64,000 bases of DNA from Fodinibacter sp963833495. GTDB taxonomy: Bacteria > Actinomycetota > Actinomycetes > Actinomycetales > Dermatophilaceae. The notes beneath the pieces were generated by a model. That model ran no database searches. It was not told the origin of the DNA and saw only the letters and a program-made list of their open reading frames with translations. Below, in pieces: positions 53,731 to 62,029 of the stretch; within the stretch, counting starts at the first letter, position 1, and each line of letters starts with the position of its first letter. The translations under genes and the position numbers were made by a program. The DNA lies in the NCBI GenBank assembly GCA_963833495.1, contig CAWHYJ010000002.1, positions 62,001 to 126,000 of the forward strand. Direction: 5' to 3'.

Positions 53731-54627
53731 ATGTCCCCAGTACGGGAAGCGACCACCACGGGAACCACGTCTGACCCGGTCGTGAGCAGGGTGGGACTGC
53801 TCGCCCGGTTCGGTCTCGACGCCGCCGCGGACGACCAGGAGGTCGAGACCACGTACGACCGGATCGGCGACTTCCTGGACCAGGCCCCCATCGACATCCG
53901 CGGCTGGGCGGACCGTCGCCAGCAGGAGGCGGACCGCATCTTCTCCCTCCTCACCGGCCCGGAGTCCGAGCTCGTCCCGCCGGCCCGCACGTCTGCACCT
54001 GCCGCCGCCGGGGTTCCCGCCCCGGCCGCCGCGCCGACCGGCAGCTCGACCAACCGCCTGCTCATCGGCATCATCGCCGTGCTCGCCACGGTCGGTGTGG
54101 TCTTCGGCGTCTACTGGATGGGGCGCCCGAGCGTGCCGGACGTCGGCTCGGCCGCGAGCGCGAGCTCGGCTGCCACGCCCAGCGCCGCCCCCACGCTCGA
54201 CCAGGCCCAGCTGGCCACGCTGACCGCGAAGGTCACGGCCAACCCCAAGGACACCGCCTCGCTGCAGAAGATCACCGACCTGTACTTCAGCGCCAACGAC
54301 TGGACCAACGCGAAGGCGGCGGCGCAGAAGGTGCTGGCGGTCGACCCGAACAACGAGCAGGGCCAGATCAGCCTGGGCGCCGCCTCCTACAACGGTGGCG
54401 ACACGAAAGCGGCGGAGGCCGCCTGGAAGGCCGGCATCAAGGCCCACCCCAACAACGCCGAGATGCACTACGACCTGGGCTTCCTCTACATGACGACCGG
54501 CCGCAACGACGAGATGAAGACCGAGTGGGCCAAGGTCGTCGCGATCGACCCGAACAGCGAGCTGGCCAAGACCGTGCAGTCGCAGGTCGGCTCCGTGACG
54601 AAGCCCTCGGCCTCGCCCACCAAGTGA
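53731..54627 (+). CDS. Membrane-anchored TPR protein (second in the operon)
   Basis: 298 residues from an ATG at 53731 (MSPVREATTTGTTSDPVVSR) with GGAG upstream. A cytoplasmic N-terminal domain (about 20-80: RFGLDAAADDQEVETTYDRI, WADRRQQEADRIFSLLTGPE) precedes a Pro/Ala linker, one membrane helix (LLIGIIAVLATVGVVFGVYW, about 110-130) and extracytoplasmic TPRs (NPKDTASLQKITDLYFSAND, AAAQKVLAVDPNNEQGQISL, HPNNAEMHYDLGFLYMTTGR). CcmH/NrfG-type TPR proteins present apocytochromes for heme ligation. Its place just ahead of ccdA-resB-ccsA suggests such a role, although System II normally lacks it. Confidence 0.82.
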   Translation: MSPVREATTTGTTSDPVVSRVGLLARFGLDAAADDQEVETTYDRIGDFLDQAPIDIRGWADRRQQEADRIFSLLTGPESELVPPARTSAPAAAGVPAPAAAPTGSSTNRLLIGIIAVLATVGVVFGVYWMGRPSVPDVGSAASASSAATPSAAPTLDQAQLATLTAKVTANPKDTASLQKITDLYFSANDWTNAKAAAQKVLAVDPNNEQGQISLGAASYNGGDTKAAEAAWKAGIKAHPNNAEMHYDLGFLYMTTGRNDEMKTEWAKVVAIDPNSELAKTVQSQVGSVTKPSASPTK

Positions 54628-54666
54628 CCTCGACCCCCATCCACGACGACCGGAAGCGCGGCTGAC

Positions 54667-55410
54667 ATGAACGGCAACATCACCCTGGCAGTGGCCTTCG
54701 CGGCCGGCCTGGTGTCGTTCGCCTCACCGTGCTGCCTGCCGCTGGTGCCGGTCTACGTCGGCTTCATCGTCGGCGGCACCGGGGACACCGCACAGCCCAC
54801 CCGCAGCGTCGCCTTCCGGCAGGCCCTGGCCTTCGTCATCGGCTTCACGGTCGTGTTCGTGGCGCTGTGGGCCTCCATCGGCCTGGTCGGCTACGCCCTG
54901 CGCGACCACGTCAGCCTGCTTCGCCAGGTCGGCGGCGCCATCCTCGTCGTCATGGGCCTGCACGTGGCCGGCCTGATCTCACTCCCGGTCCTGGGCCGGC
55001 AGGCGGGCGCCGGCGCCAACATGGGCCGGCTCGTGCAGCGCCGCCCGGACGGCACCGTGATCGAGCAGGCGCCCCGGATGGGCCGCTCGGCGCTCTTCGG
55101 AGTGGTGTTCGCGGCCGGCTGGACCCCCTGCATCGGCCCGATCCTCAGCGGCATCATCGGCCTGGCCTCGCTGCGGTCCGACCTCGGCCAGGGCACCGTC
55201 CTGCTCCTCGCCTACGCGCTTGGTCTCGGCATCCCCTTCATCCTCGTGGCCCTCGGCGCGGACAGCCTGCGCCACCGCCTCACCTGGTTCGCCCGGCACG
55301 ACGCGGTCGTCTCCCTGGCCACCGGCTCGATGCTCGTCGTCGTCGGCTTCCTGATGATCACGAACCTGCTCATGCGGCTCTCCCAGTTCTTCCCGACCAT
55401 CCCCGTCTGA
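54667..55410 (+). CDS. ccdA: CcdA, transmembrane thiol-disulfide electron carrier
   Basis: 247 residues, about six helices. The two conserved redox cysteines lie in FASPCCLPLVPVYVGFIVGG and GWTPCIGPILSGIIG. It carries reducing power from cytoplasmic thioredoxin across the membrane to keep CXXCH cysteines of apocytochromes reduced, working with the TlpA/ResA-like protein at 57935. ATG at 54667. It is followed by resB after 13 bp. Confidence 0.94.
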   Translation: MNGNITLAVAFAAGLVSFASPCCLPLVPVYVGFIVGGTGDTAQPTRSVAFRQALAFVIGFTVVFVALWASIGLVGYALRDHVSLLRQVGGAILVVMGLHVAGLISLPVLGRQAGAGANMGRLVQRRPDGTVIEQAPRMGRSALFGVVFAAGWTPCIGPILSGIIGLASLRSDLGQGTVLLLAYALGLGIPFILVALGADSLRHRLTWFARHDAVVSLATGSMLVVVGFLMITNLLMRLSQFFPTIPV

Positions 55411-55423
55411 AAGAGGCATCGCG

Positions 55424-56935
55424 ATGACGACCACCGTGAGGGGCCGCGAGGACATCACCTCGCACGTGCCCGGACACGTCGACCACGAGCACGGCGTCGA
55501 CGTCCTCGACGGGAGTGAGCAGGACGGCCACGGCCACCACCACGCCCACCCGCTGCGCAAGATCTGGCTCTTCCTCATCTCGATGCGCACCGGGCTGTGG
55601 ATCATCCTCACCCTCGGCGTGCTCACCCTCCTGGGCACCCTGCTCATGCAGGTCGAGCCCGAGGTGCGGGCCGACGCCGCCGCGTACCAGCAGTGGCTGG
55701 CCGGAACCCCGACCCAGCGCTACGGCGGCTGGACCACCATCCTCGACAAGCTCGGCCTGTTCCACGTCTTCTCGACCTGGTACTTCATGGGCCTGTTCGC
55801 GCTGCTCAGCGTGAGCATCCTGGCCTGCTCCGTCAACCGGGCCCCCCGGCTGTGGCGGGTGGCCACCAAGCCGCGCACCACGATGAGCGACGTCTTCTAC
55901 GACCACGCACCGCTGCGGGCGACGATCGACCTGCCCGTGGACAGCACAACCGCGACCGAGCAGGTGCGGGCAGCACTGCGTACCAAGCACTTCCGGATCG
56001 TCGACGCCAAGGCCGACACGGGCACGGCGCTGTATGCCGACCGCTTCCGCTGGGGCCCGTTCGGCACCGTCATCGCCCACCTCAGCCTCATCCTCGTCAT
56101 GCTCGGCTTCGTCGTCAGCGCCAGCACGGGCTTCCGCGACAAGAGCTTCATCGCCCCGGTCGGCGTGCCGGTCAGCGTCGGCCACGGCACCGGCCTGACG
56201 GTGGAGGCCAAGTCGTTCACCGACTCCTACTACGACAACGGCGCCCCCAAGGACTACGTCTCCGACCTGGTCCTCACCAAGGACGGCCAGCAGGTCGCGC
56301 GCCACGACACCCGGGTGAACTCGCCGCTGATCTACGACGGCACCTGGTTCCACCAGTCGTCGTTCGGCAACGGAGCCGACGTCACGGTCAAGGACGGCGA
56401 CACCACGGTCTTCTCCGGGCTGGTCCCCCTGCAGTGGCAGTCCGACGACGGCCAGCAGAGCATCGGTCAGCTGACCATCCCCGCCCGCGGCATCACCGTC
56501 TACGTCGTCGAGGCCGCCTCCGGCCAGGTGCTCAAGGACCTGCCCGCCGGCTCCGCCCAGCTCGAGGTGCACAAGGCCGGCGTCAACGACCCGCTCGGCG
56601 CACCGGTCATCAGCCAGGGCCAGTCCTCCGTCGTCGACGGGCTCACCTACACCTACCAGCGCAACCGCCAGTACACCGGGCTGACCGTCAAGCAGGACAG
56701 CGGCTCCTGGGTCGTGGGCCTGGGTGCGGCGTTGCTGATCCTGGGCTGCTACCTCGTGTTCTTCATGCCGCACCGCCGCCTGTGGGTGCGGGTCCGCGAC
56801 AACGCCGACGGCACCTCTCGGGTGCGGCTCGGTGCCCCCCTCAAGCGGGATCCCGGCTTCGAGCCGGTCTTCCAGGACCTCGTGTCCACCATCACCCGGC
56901 CTGACGCACCCGTCGGCCAGACCTCCCAGGAGTGA
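55424..56935 (+). CDS. resB: ResB (Ccs1), cytochrome c synthetase subunit
   Basis: 503 residues from an ATG at 55424 with AAAGAGG upstream. A His/Asp-rich N-terminus (HEHGVDVLDGSEQDGHGHHH) precedes the first helix pair (LISMRTGLWIILTLGVLTLL and VFSTWYFMGLFALLSVSILA). The third helix (FGTVIAHLSLILVMLGFVVS) carries a conserved His, and a large extracytoplasmic domain and a last helix (VVGLGAALLILGCYLVFFMP) follow. ResB with CcsA forms the System II cytochrome c synthetase that attaches heme to CXXCH. The His-rich start is unusual and may bind metal or heme. Confidence 0.94.
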   Translation: MTTTVRGREDITSHVPGHVDHEHGVDVLDGSEQDGHGHHHAHPLRKIWLFLISMRTGLWIILTLGVLTLLGTLLMQVEPEVRADAAAYQQWLAGTPTQRYGGWTTILDKLGLFHVFSTWYFMGLFALLSVSILACSVNRAPRLWRVATKPRTTMSDVFYDHAPLRATIDLPVDSTTATEQVRAALRTKHFRIVDAKADTGTALYADRFRWGPFGTVIAHLSLILVMLGFVVSASTGFRDKSFIAPVGVPVSVGHGTGLTVEAKSFTDSYYDNGAPKDYVSDLVLTKDGQQVARHDTRVNSPLIYDGTWFHQSSFGNGADVTVKDGDTTVFSGLVPLQWQSDDGQQSIGQLTIPARGITVYVVEAASGQVLKDLPAGSAQLEVHKAGVNDPLGAPVISQGQSSVVDGLTYTYQRNRQYTGLTVKQDSGSWVVGLGAALLILGCYLVFFMPHRRLWVRVRDNADGTSRVRLGAPLKRDPGFEPVFQDLVSTITRPDAPVGQTSQE

Positions 56936-56940
56936 CAGGC

Positions 56941-57876
56941 ATGCTCACCTACTCCCAGTTCGCGTTCGTCGCGGCACTCATCTCCACCGTCCTCGCGATC
57001 ATCGCCTACGCGTGGGCCATGAGCGCGGGCCACCGCGCGGCAGCCGGCGCCACCCAGCGCAAGGTGCTCGTCACGGCATCCGGTGACGACCTGCTCGACG
57101 ACCTCGACGACCTGCCCGGTGGGCTGGGGTCGCAGGACACCGTGGCCCGTGACACCGCCGTCTCGGCGGCGACGCTGGCCCGGTACGGCACGCGCCTGAC
57201 CTGGCTCGCCCTCGGCTTCCTCACCGTGGCCCTCGGCCTGCGGATGGTGGCCACCGGCCACGGCCCGTTCGTGACCCAGTACGAGTTCGCCACCTCGCTC
57301 GCCTGGGGCATGCTCGCGTCCTACTGCTACTTCGAGTGGCGCTACCACGCACGCACGCTGGCCCTGTTCATCCTGCCGATGACGGCGATCGCCCTCCTCT
57401 ACGCCGGCGCCCAGAACACCCAGGTCGACCCGCTGGTGCCGGCGCTGCAGAACAGCCTGCTGCTCACCATCCACATCATCGTGGCGATCTTCGCCTACGG
57501 CGCCTTCGCGATCTCCTTCGCCGCCGCCGCCCTGACGCTGTGGACCCCGCAGCGCTGGAAGCACCTGGTGCCCAAGGAGGAGGTGCTCGACCGGCTCGGC
57601 TACCGCGCGGTCGTCATCGGCTTCCCGCTCGACACCATGGTGCTCGTGCTCGGCGCCGTCTGGGCCGAGATCGCCTGGGGCAGCTACTGGAGCTGGGACC
57701 CCAAGGAGACCGCCTCGCTCGTCACCTGGCTGATCTACGGCGGCTACCTGCACGCTCGCGTCGCCCGCGGCTGGACCGGCCGCCGCGCCGCCTGGCTGCT
57801 CGTCATCGGCTTCGCCAGCGTCGTGCTGACCTTCGTCGGCAACGCCTTCTTCGGCGGGCTGCACAGCTACACCTGA
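56941..57876 (+). CDS. ccsA: CcsA/ResC, cytochrome c synthetase heme-handling subunit
   Basis: The ATG at 56941 (MLTYSQFAFVAALISTVLAI) has CAGGAG at 8 nt; a GTG three codons earlier overlaps the resB stop. 311 residues with about eight helices and the heme-presenting tryptophan-rich WWD motif AEIAWGSYWSWDPKETASLV. Conserved histidines occur in LLTIHIIVAIFAYGAFAISF and FGGLHSYT at the C-terminus. With ResB it delivers and ligates heme outside the membrane. Confidence 0.95.
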   Translation: MLTYSQFAFVAALISTVLAIIAYAWAMSAGHRAAAGATQRKVLVTASGDDLLDDLDDLPGGLGSQDTVARDTAVSAATLARYGTRLTWLALGFLTVALGLRMVATGHGPFVTQYEFATSLAWGMLASYCYFEWRYHARTLALFILPMTAIALLYAGAQNTQVDPLVPALQNSLLLTIHIIVAIFAYGAFAISFAAAALTLWTPQRWKHLVPKEEVLDRLGYRAVVIGFPLDTMVLVLGAVWAEIAWGSYWSWDPKETASLVTWLIYGGYLHARVARGWTGRRAAWLLVIGFASVVLTFVGNAFFGGLHSYT

Positions 57877-57934
57877 TCGACCCGGTGACCGGCACAGCAG
57901 GGCAGACCCACGCCTGAAGGGAAGCGCACCACCC

Positions 57935-58717
57935 ATGGACGACGACGACCTGTTCGACGACGACCTCCTTGCCGAGCCTGCCCTGGCATCACCGGTGCGC
58001 ACGGCCCGGGCGGCGCCGGTGCCGGTGGCGCACGTCGAGGGCGTGGACGTGCTCGCCGAGCCCCGGGTCGGGTCCCGGGTGGCGGGCAGCGGGTCGGCCG
58101 ACGAGGGGGCGGCCGGGCCGCGTGACCTGCGCGAGCGGATCCGTTCGAGCCGGTTCGGCACGGTGGCCGTGCTCCTCGTGACAGCCGCACTGGTCGCGGG
58201 CGGCGCCTGGCTCATCAACGGCCGGAAAGCGGATGCCGCGAACGCCTCCGGCACCACGGTCGTCTCCTTGCCCGGCCAGTCGACGGTACCGCCGCCGAAG
58301 GTCGGCGCGGCCGCGCAGAACTTCACGCTGACCACCGTCGACGGCACAACGGTCACGCTGGACCAGTACCGCGGCAAGCCGGTGTGGCTCGTCTTCGGCG
58401 CCAGCTGGTGCGCCGCCTGCCAGGCCGAGATCGCCGACGTACAGGCCGCCTCCGAGAAGTACGGCAAGGACGGTCTCGTGGTGCTCGGGGTCAACATCAA
58501 CGAGGGTCAGGATGCCGTGCGCAGCTACGCGTCCCGGGTCGGCATCACGTTCCCGGTCGGTGCCGACGACCAGTCCGCGATCGCGGACGCCTACCGCGTC
58601 TCCGCCATCCCGGCGCACTTCTTCCTCGACCGCAACCAGGTCCTGCGCGAGATCCGCCAGGGCGGGGTGTCCACCGACAGCATCGCCACGTCGGTCGATC
58701 GCGCGATGAAGCCATGA
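57935..58717 (+). CDS. TlpA/ResA-like membrane-anchored thioredoxin
   Basis: 260 residues. A long acidic N-terminus (MDDDDLFDDDLLAEPALASP) precedes one helix (about 73-95: FGTVAVLLVTAALVAGGAWL) and an extracytoplasmic thioredoxin domain with active site FGASWCAACQAEIADVQAAS (WCAAC) and a cis-Pro region SAIPAHFFLDRNQVL. It should reduce heme-binding cysteines using electrons from CcdA. Its stop overlaps the start of the ten-heme cytochrome gene (ATGA at 58714-58717), so the two are translated together. Confidence 0.92.
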   Translation: MDDDDLFDDDLLAEPALASPVRTARAAPVPVAHVEGVDVLAEPRVGSRVAGSGSADEGAAGPRDLRERIRSSRFGTVAVLLVTAALVAGGAWLINGRKADAANASGTTVVSLPGQSTVPPPKVGAAAQNFTLTTVDGTTVTLDQYRGKPVWLVFGASWCAACQAEIADVQAASEKYGKDGLVVLGVNINEGQDAVRSYASRVGITFPVGADDQSAIADAYRVSAIPAHFFLDRNQVLREIRQGGVSTDSIATSVDRAMKP

Positions 58718-60396
58718 GCACCTCCGGCGACGACCCCGGCATCCTCGGCGACGACCCCGGCATCCTCGGCGGCGACCCCGGCATCCTCGGCGACGCCCCC
58801 GCCCACGACACCGCCCCCGAGGCCGGCACCGCCGTTCCCGAGGAGGACGGCGGCACCGCGTCCGTGGCGGAGCCCACGGGGGGGTTCTGGGCCCGCTGGA
58901 AGGCGCGGCTGTTCAAGGCGCTCCCCAGCAGCCCGGCCGGCATCATGGGGCTCGTCGGAGGCGTGCTGCTCCTCGGCGTCCTCGGCACGATCGGGGGCGT
59001 GCATCTCGTGGAGTACTCCGAGAGCGCGGCCTTCTGCACCACCTGCCACACGATGAACCCCCAGAAGAAGGCCTTCGCGATCAGCTCCCACCGGGACGTC
59101 GCCTGCGGCGAGTGCCACGTCGACCCCGGCGTGGTCGGCTTCGTCAAGGCCAAGCTGGCGGGCACGAGGGAGCTCTACGCACTCGTGACGAGCACGTACC
59201 CCACGCCGATCCCGCCGATCGAGCACGACAAGCTGCCGCCGACGTCGCACACCTGCGAGAAGTGCCACACCAAGTCGGTGCTCGCCGTGCCCGGTCAGCC
59301 GAGCCGGCTGCACGTGCGGGCCTCCTTCGAACGCGACGAGTCGAACACCCGCAACGACCTCGCGGTGCTGATCCGTCCCGCCAACGCCGACGGCCCGGAC
59401 CCGCTGTCCTCGCACTGGCACGTGCTGCAGGACGTCACGTACACCACTGCGGACGAGCAGCAGCGGGTCATCGACAGCGTCCAGTTCACGGACCAGAAGA
59501 CCGGTGAGATCGAGCAGTACATCTCCGAGGGACAGGTGCGCGAGTCCGTCAACGCCGGCGCCGACCTCGCCCGGCTGACGGCCACCCAGAAGACGCGCAC
59601 CATGGACTGCCTCGACTGCCACAACCGGGTCGGGCACGACTCGCCGACGGCTGACCGGGCCGTCGACCTGGCCATGTCCGAGGGCAAGATCAGCCCGAGC
59701 CTGCCCTACGTCAAGCGCAACGCCGTCGACCTGCTCACCCGCCGCTACGACACCGACGAGCAGGGCCGGGCGGCCATCAGCAAGCTCTCCTCGTTCTACG
59801 AGACGAAGTACCCGCTCGTGGCGAAGGACCAGGCCAAGGACATCGCGGCCGCGACCGGCAGCATCACCGCGATCTTCGACCAGACGGTCACCTCGCGGAT
59901 GAACGTGCGCAGCGGCACCTATGCGACCAACCTGGGCCACCAGAGCTCCAACGGCTGCTTCCGGTGCCACGACGGCGCGCACTACAAGGTCGTCAAGGGC
60001 CAGCTGACCAAGGAGACCATCCCGTCGACCTGCGAGACCTGCCACACCGCACCGCAGGGCTCCACGACGGTCGCCAACGTGCCACTCGGCGCCCGGCCGA
60101 CCGACCACCAGGACCCGCTGTGGGTGTTCGACCACCGGGTCGTCGCCGGCACCACCTCGGCCAACCCGGCCACCTGCGGCGTCTGCCACCAGACCAGCTA
60201 CTGCGAGAACTGCCACACGAGCGGCGCGATCAACGTGAGCCACGACGAGATGCTCTACAACCACGCGAAGTCGGTCACCGCCGCCGGCGGCACGCAGGCC
60301 TGCGCGGTCTGCCACCAGCAGGCCTACTGCGAGGAGTGCCACAAGGACAACGTGCTGCCCAGGACGAACGCGCACCTCCCGGCAGGAGGAAGCTGA
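58714..60396 (+). CDS. NapC/NirT-like decaheme c-type cytochrome
   Basis: 560 residues. The N-terminus has a three-fold DDPGIL repeat and an acidic linker. One helix (about 75-98: AGIMGLVGGVLLLGVLGTIG) is followed directly by NapC/NirT-type hemes: FCTTCHTM (Cys108), CGECH (131) and CEKCH (181). Then CLDCH (299), CFRCH (415), CETCH (440) and two closely doubled pairs, CGVCHQTSYCENCH (488/497) and CAVCHQQAYCEECH (530/539), give ten CXXCH in all. NapC-type proteins oxidise membrane quinol and pass electrons outward; here the extra C-terminal hemes are fused to it. A quinol dehydrogenase that feeds the two secreted cytochromes is the most likely role. It overlaps the neighbouring genes on both sides. 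Confidence 0.92.
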   Translation: MSTSGDDPGILGDDPGILGGDPGILGDAPAHDTAPEAGTAVPEEDGGTASVAEPTGGFWARWKARLFKALPSSPAGIMGLVGGVLLLGVLGTIGGVHLVEYSESAAFCTTCHTMNPQKKAFAISSHRDVACGECHVDPGVVGFVKAKLAGTRELYALVTSTYPTPIPPIEHDKLPPTSHTCEKCHTKSVLAVPGQPSRLHVRASFERDESNTRNDLAVLIRPANADGPDPLSSHWHVLQDVTYTTADEQQRVIDSVQFTDQKTGEIEQYISEGQVRESVNAGADLARLTATQKTRTMDCLDCHNRVGHDSPTADRAVDLAMSEGKISPSLPYVKRNAVDLLTRRYDTDEQGRAAISKLSSFYETKYPLVAKDQAKDIAAATGSITAIFDQTVTSRMNVRSGTYATNLGHQSSNGCFRCHDGAHYKVVKGQLTKETIPSTCETCHTAPQGSTTVANVPLGARPTDHQDPLWVFDHRVVAGTTSANPATCGVCHQTSYCENCHTSGAINVSHDEMLYNHAKSVTAAGGTQACAVCHQQAYCEECHKDNVLPRTNAHLPAGGS

Positions 60397-61064
60397 TGGT
60401 GACCGGCCCGCACCCGTACGCCGAGGACCGTGAGGTCTGGCTCGGGGTGCACGAGGCGAGCGCCATGCTCGGCGTGTCGCCCGCGACGCTGCGGCGCTGG
60501 AGCGTGGCCGGCAAGATCGTCACGTTCACCACCCCGGGTGGCCACCGCCGCTACGCCCGCTCGACGCTCGAGCACCTGCTGCCGGATGCCGCGAGCACCG
60601 AGCCGTCGATCGCGGCGCTGGGTGGCTCGACGGACAAGGTCGTCGACATCCTGCGGGCCAGCATCTCCACCGCCTGCCCGGACGTGTCCTGGCTGGACGG
60701 GGCCGACGAGCAGACCCGCGTGGTGCTGGCGCTGGGTGGCCGCACCCTGGTCGACGGGGTGCTGGGCTACGTCGACGGCACCACGCGCCGGGAGCGGGAG
60801 GCCGCCCTGGCCCCGGCCCTGCAGGCGGCGTCGCTGCACGGCCGGCTCGCGCGACGGCGTGGCGGGAACCTCGGCGAGAGCGTGGCGGCGTTCCAGCGCT
60901 GCTGCAGCCTGCTGCTGGACGTGCTCGGCGAGCTCGCGTGCCGGCACGGCCTGGCCACGCCGGCCACCACCCGGATGCTGGCCCGCGCCAACGACGCGGC
61001 CGACCGGCTCGTCGTGGCACTGGTACTCGCCCACGCCGAGGCTCCCGAGGTCGCGAGCCGCTGA
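60396..61064 (+). CDS. MerR-type helix-turn-helix regulator
   Basis: 222 residues. The ATG at 60396 overlaps the preceding stop by one base, with GGAGGAAG upstream. A MerR/excisionase-type winged HTH occupies residues about 12-62: VHEASAMLGVSPATLRRWSV, AGKIVTFTTPGGHRRYARST. The C-terminal helical domain contains two adjacent cysteines (AFQRCCSLLLDVLGELACRH) and might sense a metal, redox state or small molecule. It is the last gene of the cytochrome operon, so it is likely to regulate this operon, alongside the kinase/regulator pair at its other end. Confidence 0.85.
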   Translation: MVTGPHPYAEDREVWLGVHEASAMLGVSPATLRRWSVAGKIVTFTTPGGHRRYARSTLEHLLPDAASTEPSIAALGGSTDKVVDILRASISTACPDVSWLDGADEQTRVVLALGGRTLVDGVLGYVDGTTRREREAALAPALQAASLHGRLARRRGGNLGESVAAFQRCCSLLLDVLGELACRHGLATPATTRMLARANDAADRLVVALVLAHAEAPEVASR

Positions 61065-61072
61065 GCAGGTGT

Positions 61073-61107
61073 TCCTGCCGGTCCTGCCGGTCCTGCGGTC
61101 CTGCCGG
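61073..61107. repeat. Short tandem repeat between convergent operons
   Basis: TCCTGCCGG occurs at 61073-61081, 61082-61090 and 61099-61107 with an 8-bp variant (TCCTGCGG) at 61091-61098. It fills the gap between the MerR-type gene and the convergent Tad locus. No obvious hairpin. Confidence 0.75.
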
Positions 61108-61112
61108 TCCGG

Positions 61113-61586
61113 TCAGCCGGCGAGGTCGGACCGGGCCCGGGACTCGACCCGGATCGTCACGCTGAGCCCGAGCTCGCGCAACGCCGTGCCGACCATCGGC
61201 AGCTGCGCCTCGCCGACGACGACCACCACGGCGGTTCGACCGTCGGGGGTGCCGGTGCCCGGCGCGAGCCGCCATTGCGAGATGCTGCCGGGGCGGGGGC
61301 GCGCACCGAGGTAGGCGGCCGCCCGCTCCTGCACCGAGGCGTTGCTCAGCGGCACCGACTCCCCCACTCCACGTGCGTAGGCCGCGTCATCGAGGGCGTT
61401 GGCCGCGCTGAGGGCGGCACCGTCGGCGACGTCGAGCAACCGCATGCGCGACAGGTGCGCGGAGGTGACGGCCACCGCCCCGGCGACCAGGAGCATCGCG
61501 ATGAGCGAGAGCCCGAGGATGAACAGGCTGATGGACCCGCGCTCGTCGCGCCGGCCTCGGTCGGTCACGCCGCTGCGGTGTGTCAC
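61113..61586 (-). CDS. TadG-like pilus assembly protein
   Basis: 157 residues from a GTG at 61586, overlapping the stop of the TadE-like gene (GTGA). The sequence RRDERGSISLFILGLSLIAM begins the prepilin-like helix of Flp pilus-assembly TadE/TadG family proteins; DVADGAALSAANALDDAAYA follows, as in TadG N-termini. The rest is an extracytoplasmic beta-rich domain ending VTIRVESRARSDLAG. It is a minor pseudopilin-type protein, the last gene of the locus. Confidence 0.8.
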   Translation of the reverse strand: MTHRSGVTDRGRRDERGSISLFILGLSLIAMLLVAGAVAVTSAHLSRMRLLDVADGAALSAANALDDAAYARGVGESVPLSNASVQERAAAYLGARPRPGSISQWRLAPGTGTPDGRTAVVVVVGEAQLPMVGTALRELGLSVTIRVESRARSDLAG

Positions 61587-62029
61587 GGGAGCCCCCGGAA
61601 CCGGTCGACCGTGGACAGGTGGGTGGCGCTGACCGGCACCGACAGCGGGATGACGTGGCGGACGAACGACGGCACCAGGGGCAGCGGCACGCGGACAGTC
61701 GCGGAGGTGACGACCTGGCCGTCCGGGCGGAGGCACGGGGTGCCGTCGCAGGTGATCGTCACACGGCCGGAGTCCTCGAACGCGTGGTCGGCGAAGGCGA
61801 CCCGAGCGGCCGCCTGCGCCCGGCCCGTCGCTGCCCCCTCGGCATCGGCCGTGACGAAGGCCCGACCCGCCTCGCGCGCCGCCTGGCTCACGGCATACGA
61901 CCCGGCCTGTACCCGCGCCAGCATCATGACGAGGTAGACGAGCGGGATGAGCAGCAGCACGCCGAGCACGACGAACTCGACGACGGCGCTGCCACGCTCG
62001 TCGAGCGCCGTGCGCCGGGGCCGCGTCAC
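61583..62029 (-). CDS. TadE-like pseudopilin
   Basis: 148 residues from a GTG at 62029. ALDERGSAVVEFVVLGVLLL is the TadE signature (basic-acidic RGSAVVEF followed by a membrane helix), and AVSQAAREAGRAFVTADAEG follows. A CDGTPC segment may form a disulfide. It overlaps the preceding frame end (62026) and the following TadG-like start, so translation is coupled. The expected role is in assembly of a Flp/Tad pilus. Confidence 0.85.
   Translation of the reverse strand: MTRPRRTALDERGSAVVEFVVLGVLLLIPLVYLVMMLARVQAGSYAVSQAAREAGRAFVTADAEGAATGRAQAAARVAFADHAFEDSGRVTITCDGTPCLRPDGQVVTSATVRVPLPLVPSFVRHVIPLSVPVSATHLSTVDRFRGLP

Noticed and set aside
53162..53785. C-terminal 200 residues of the uninterrupted frame of the large cytochrome
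   Set aside because: Arg/Gly/His-rich out-of-frame translation. The other frame contains the expected heme motifs, so the long reading is an artefact of the frameshift.
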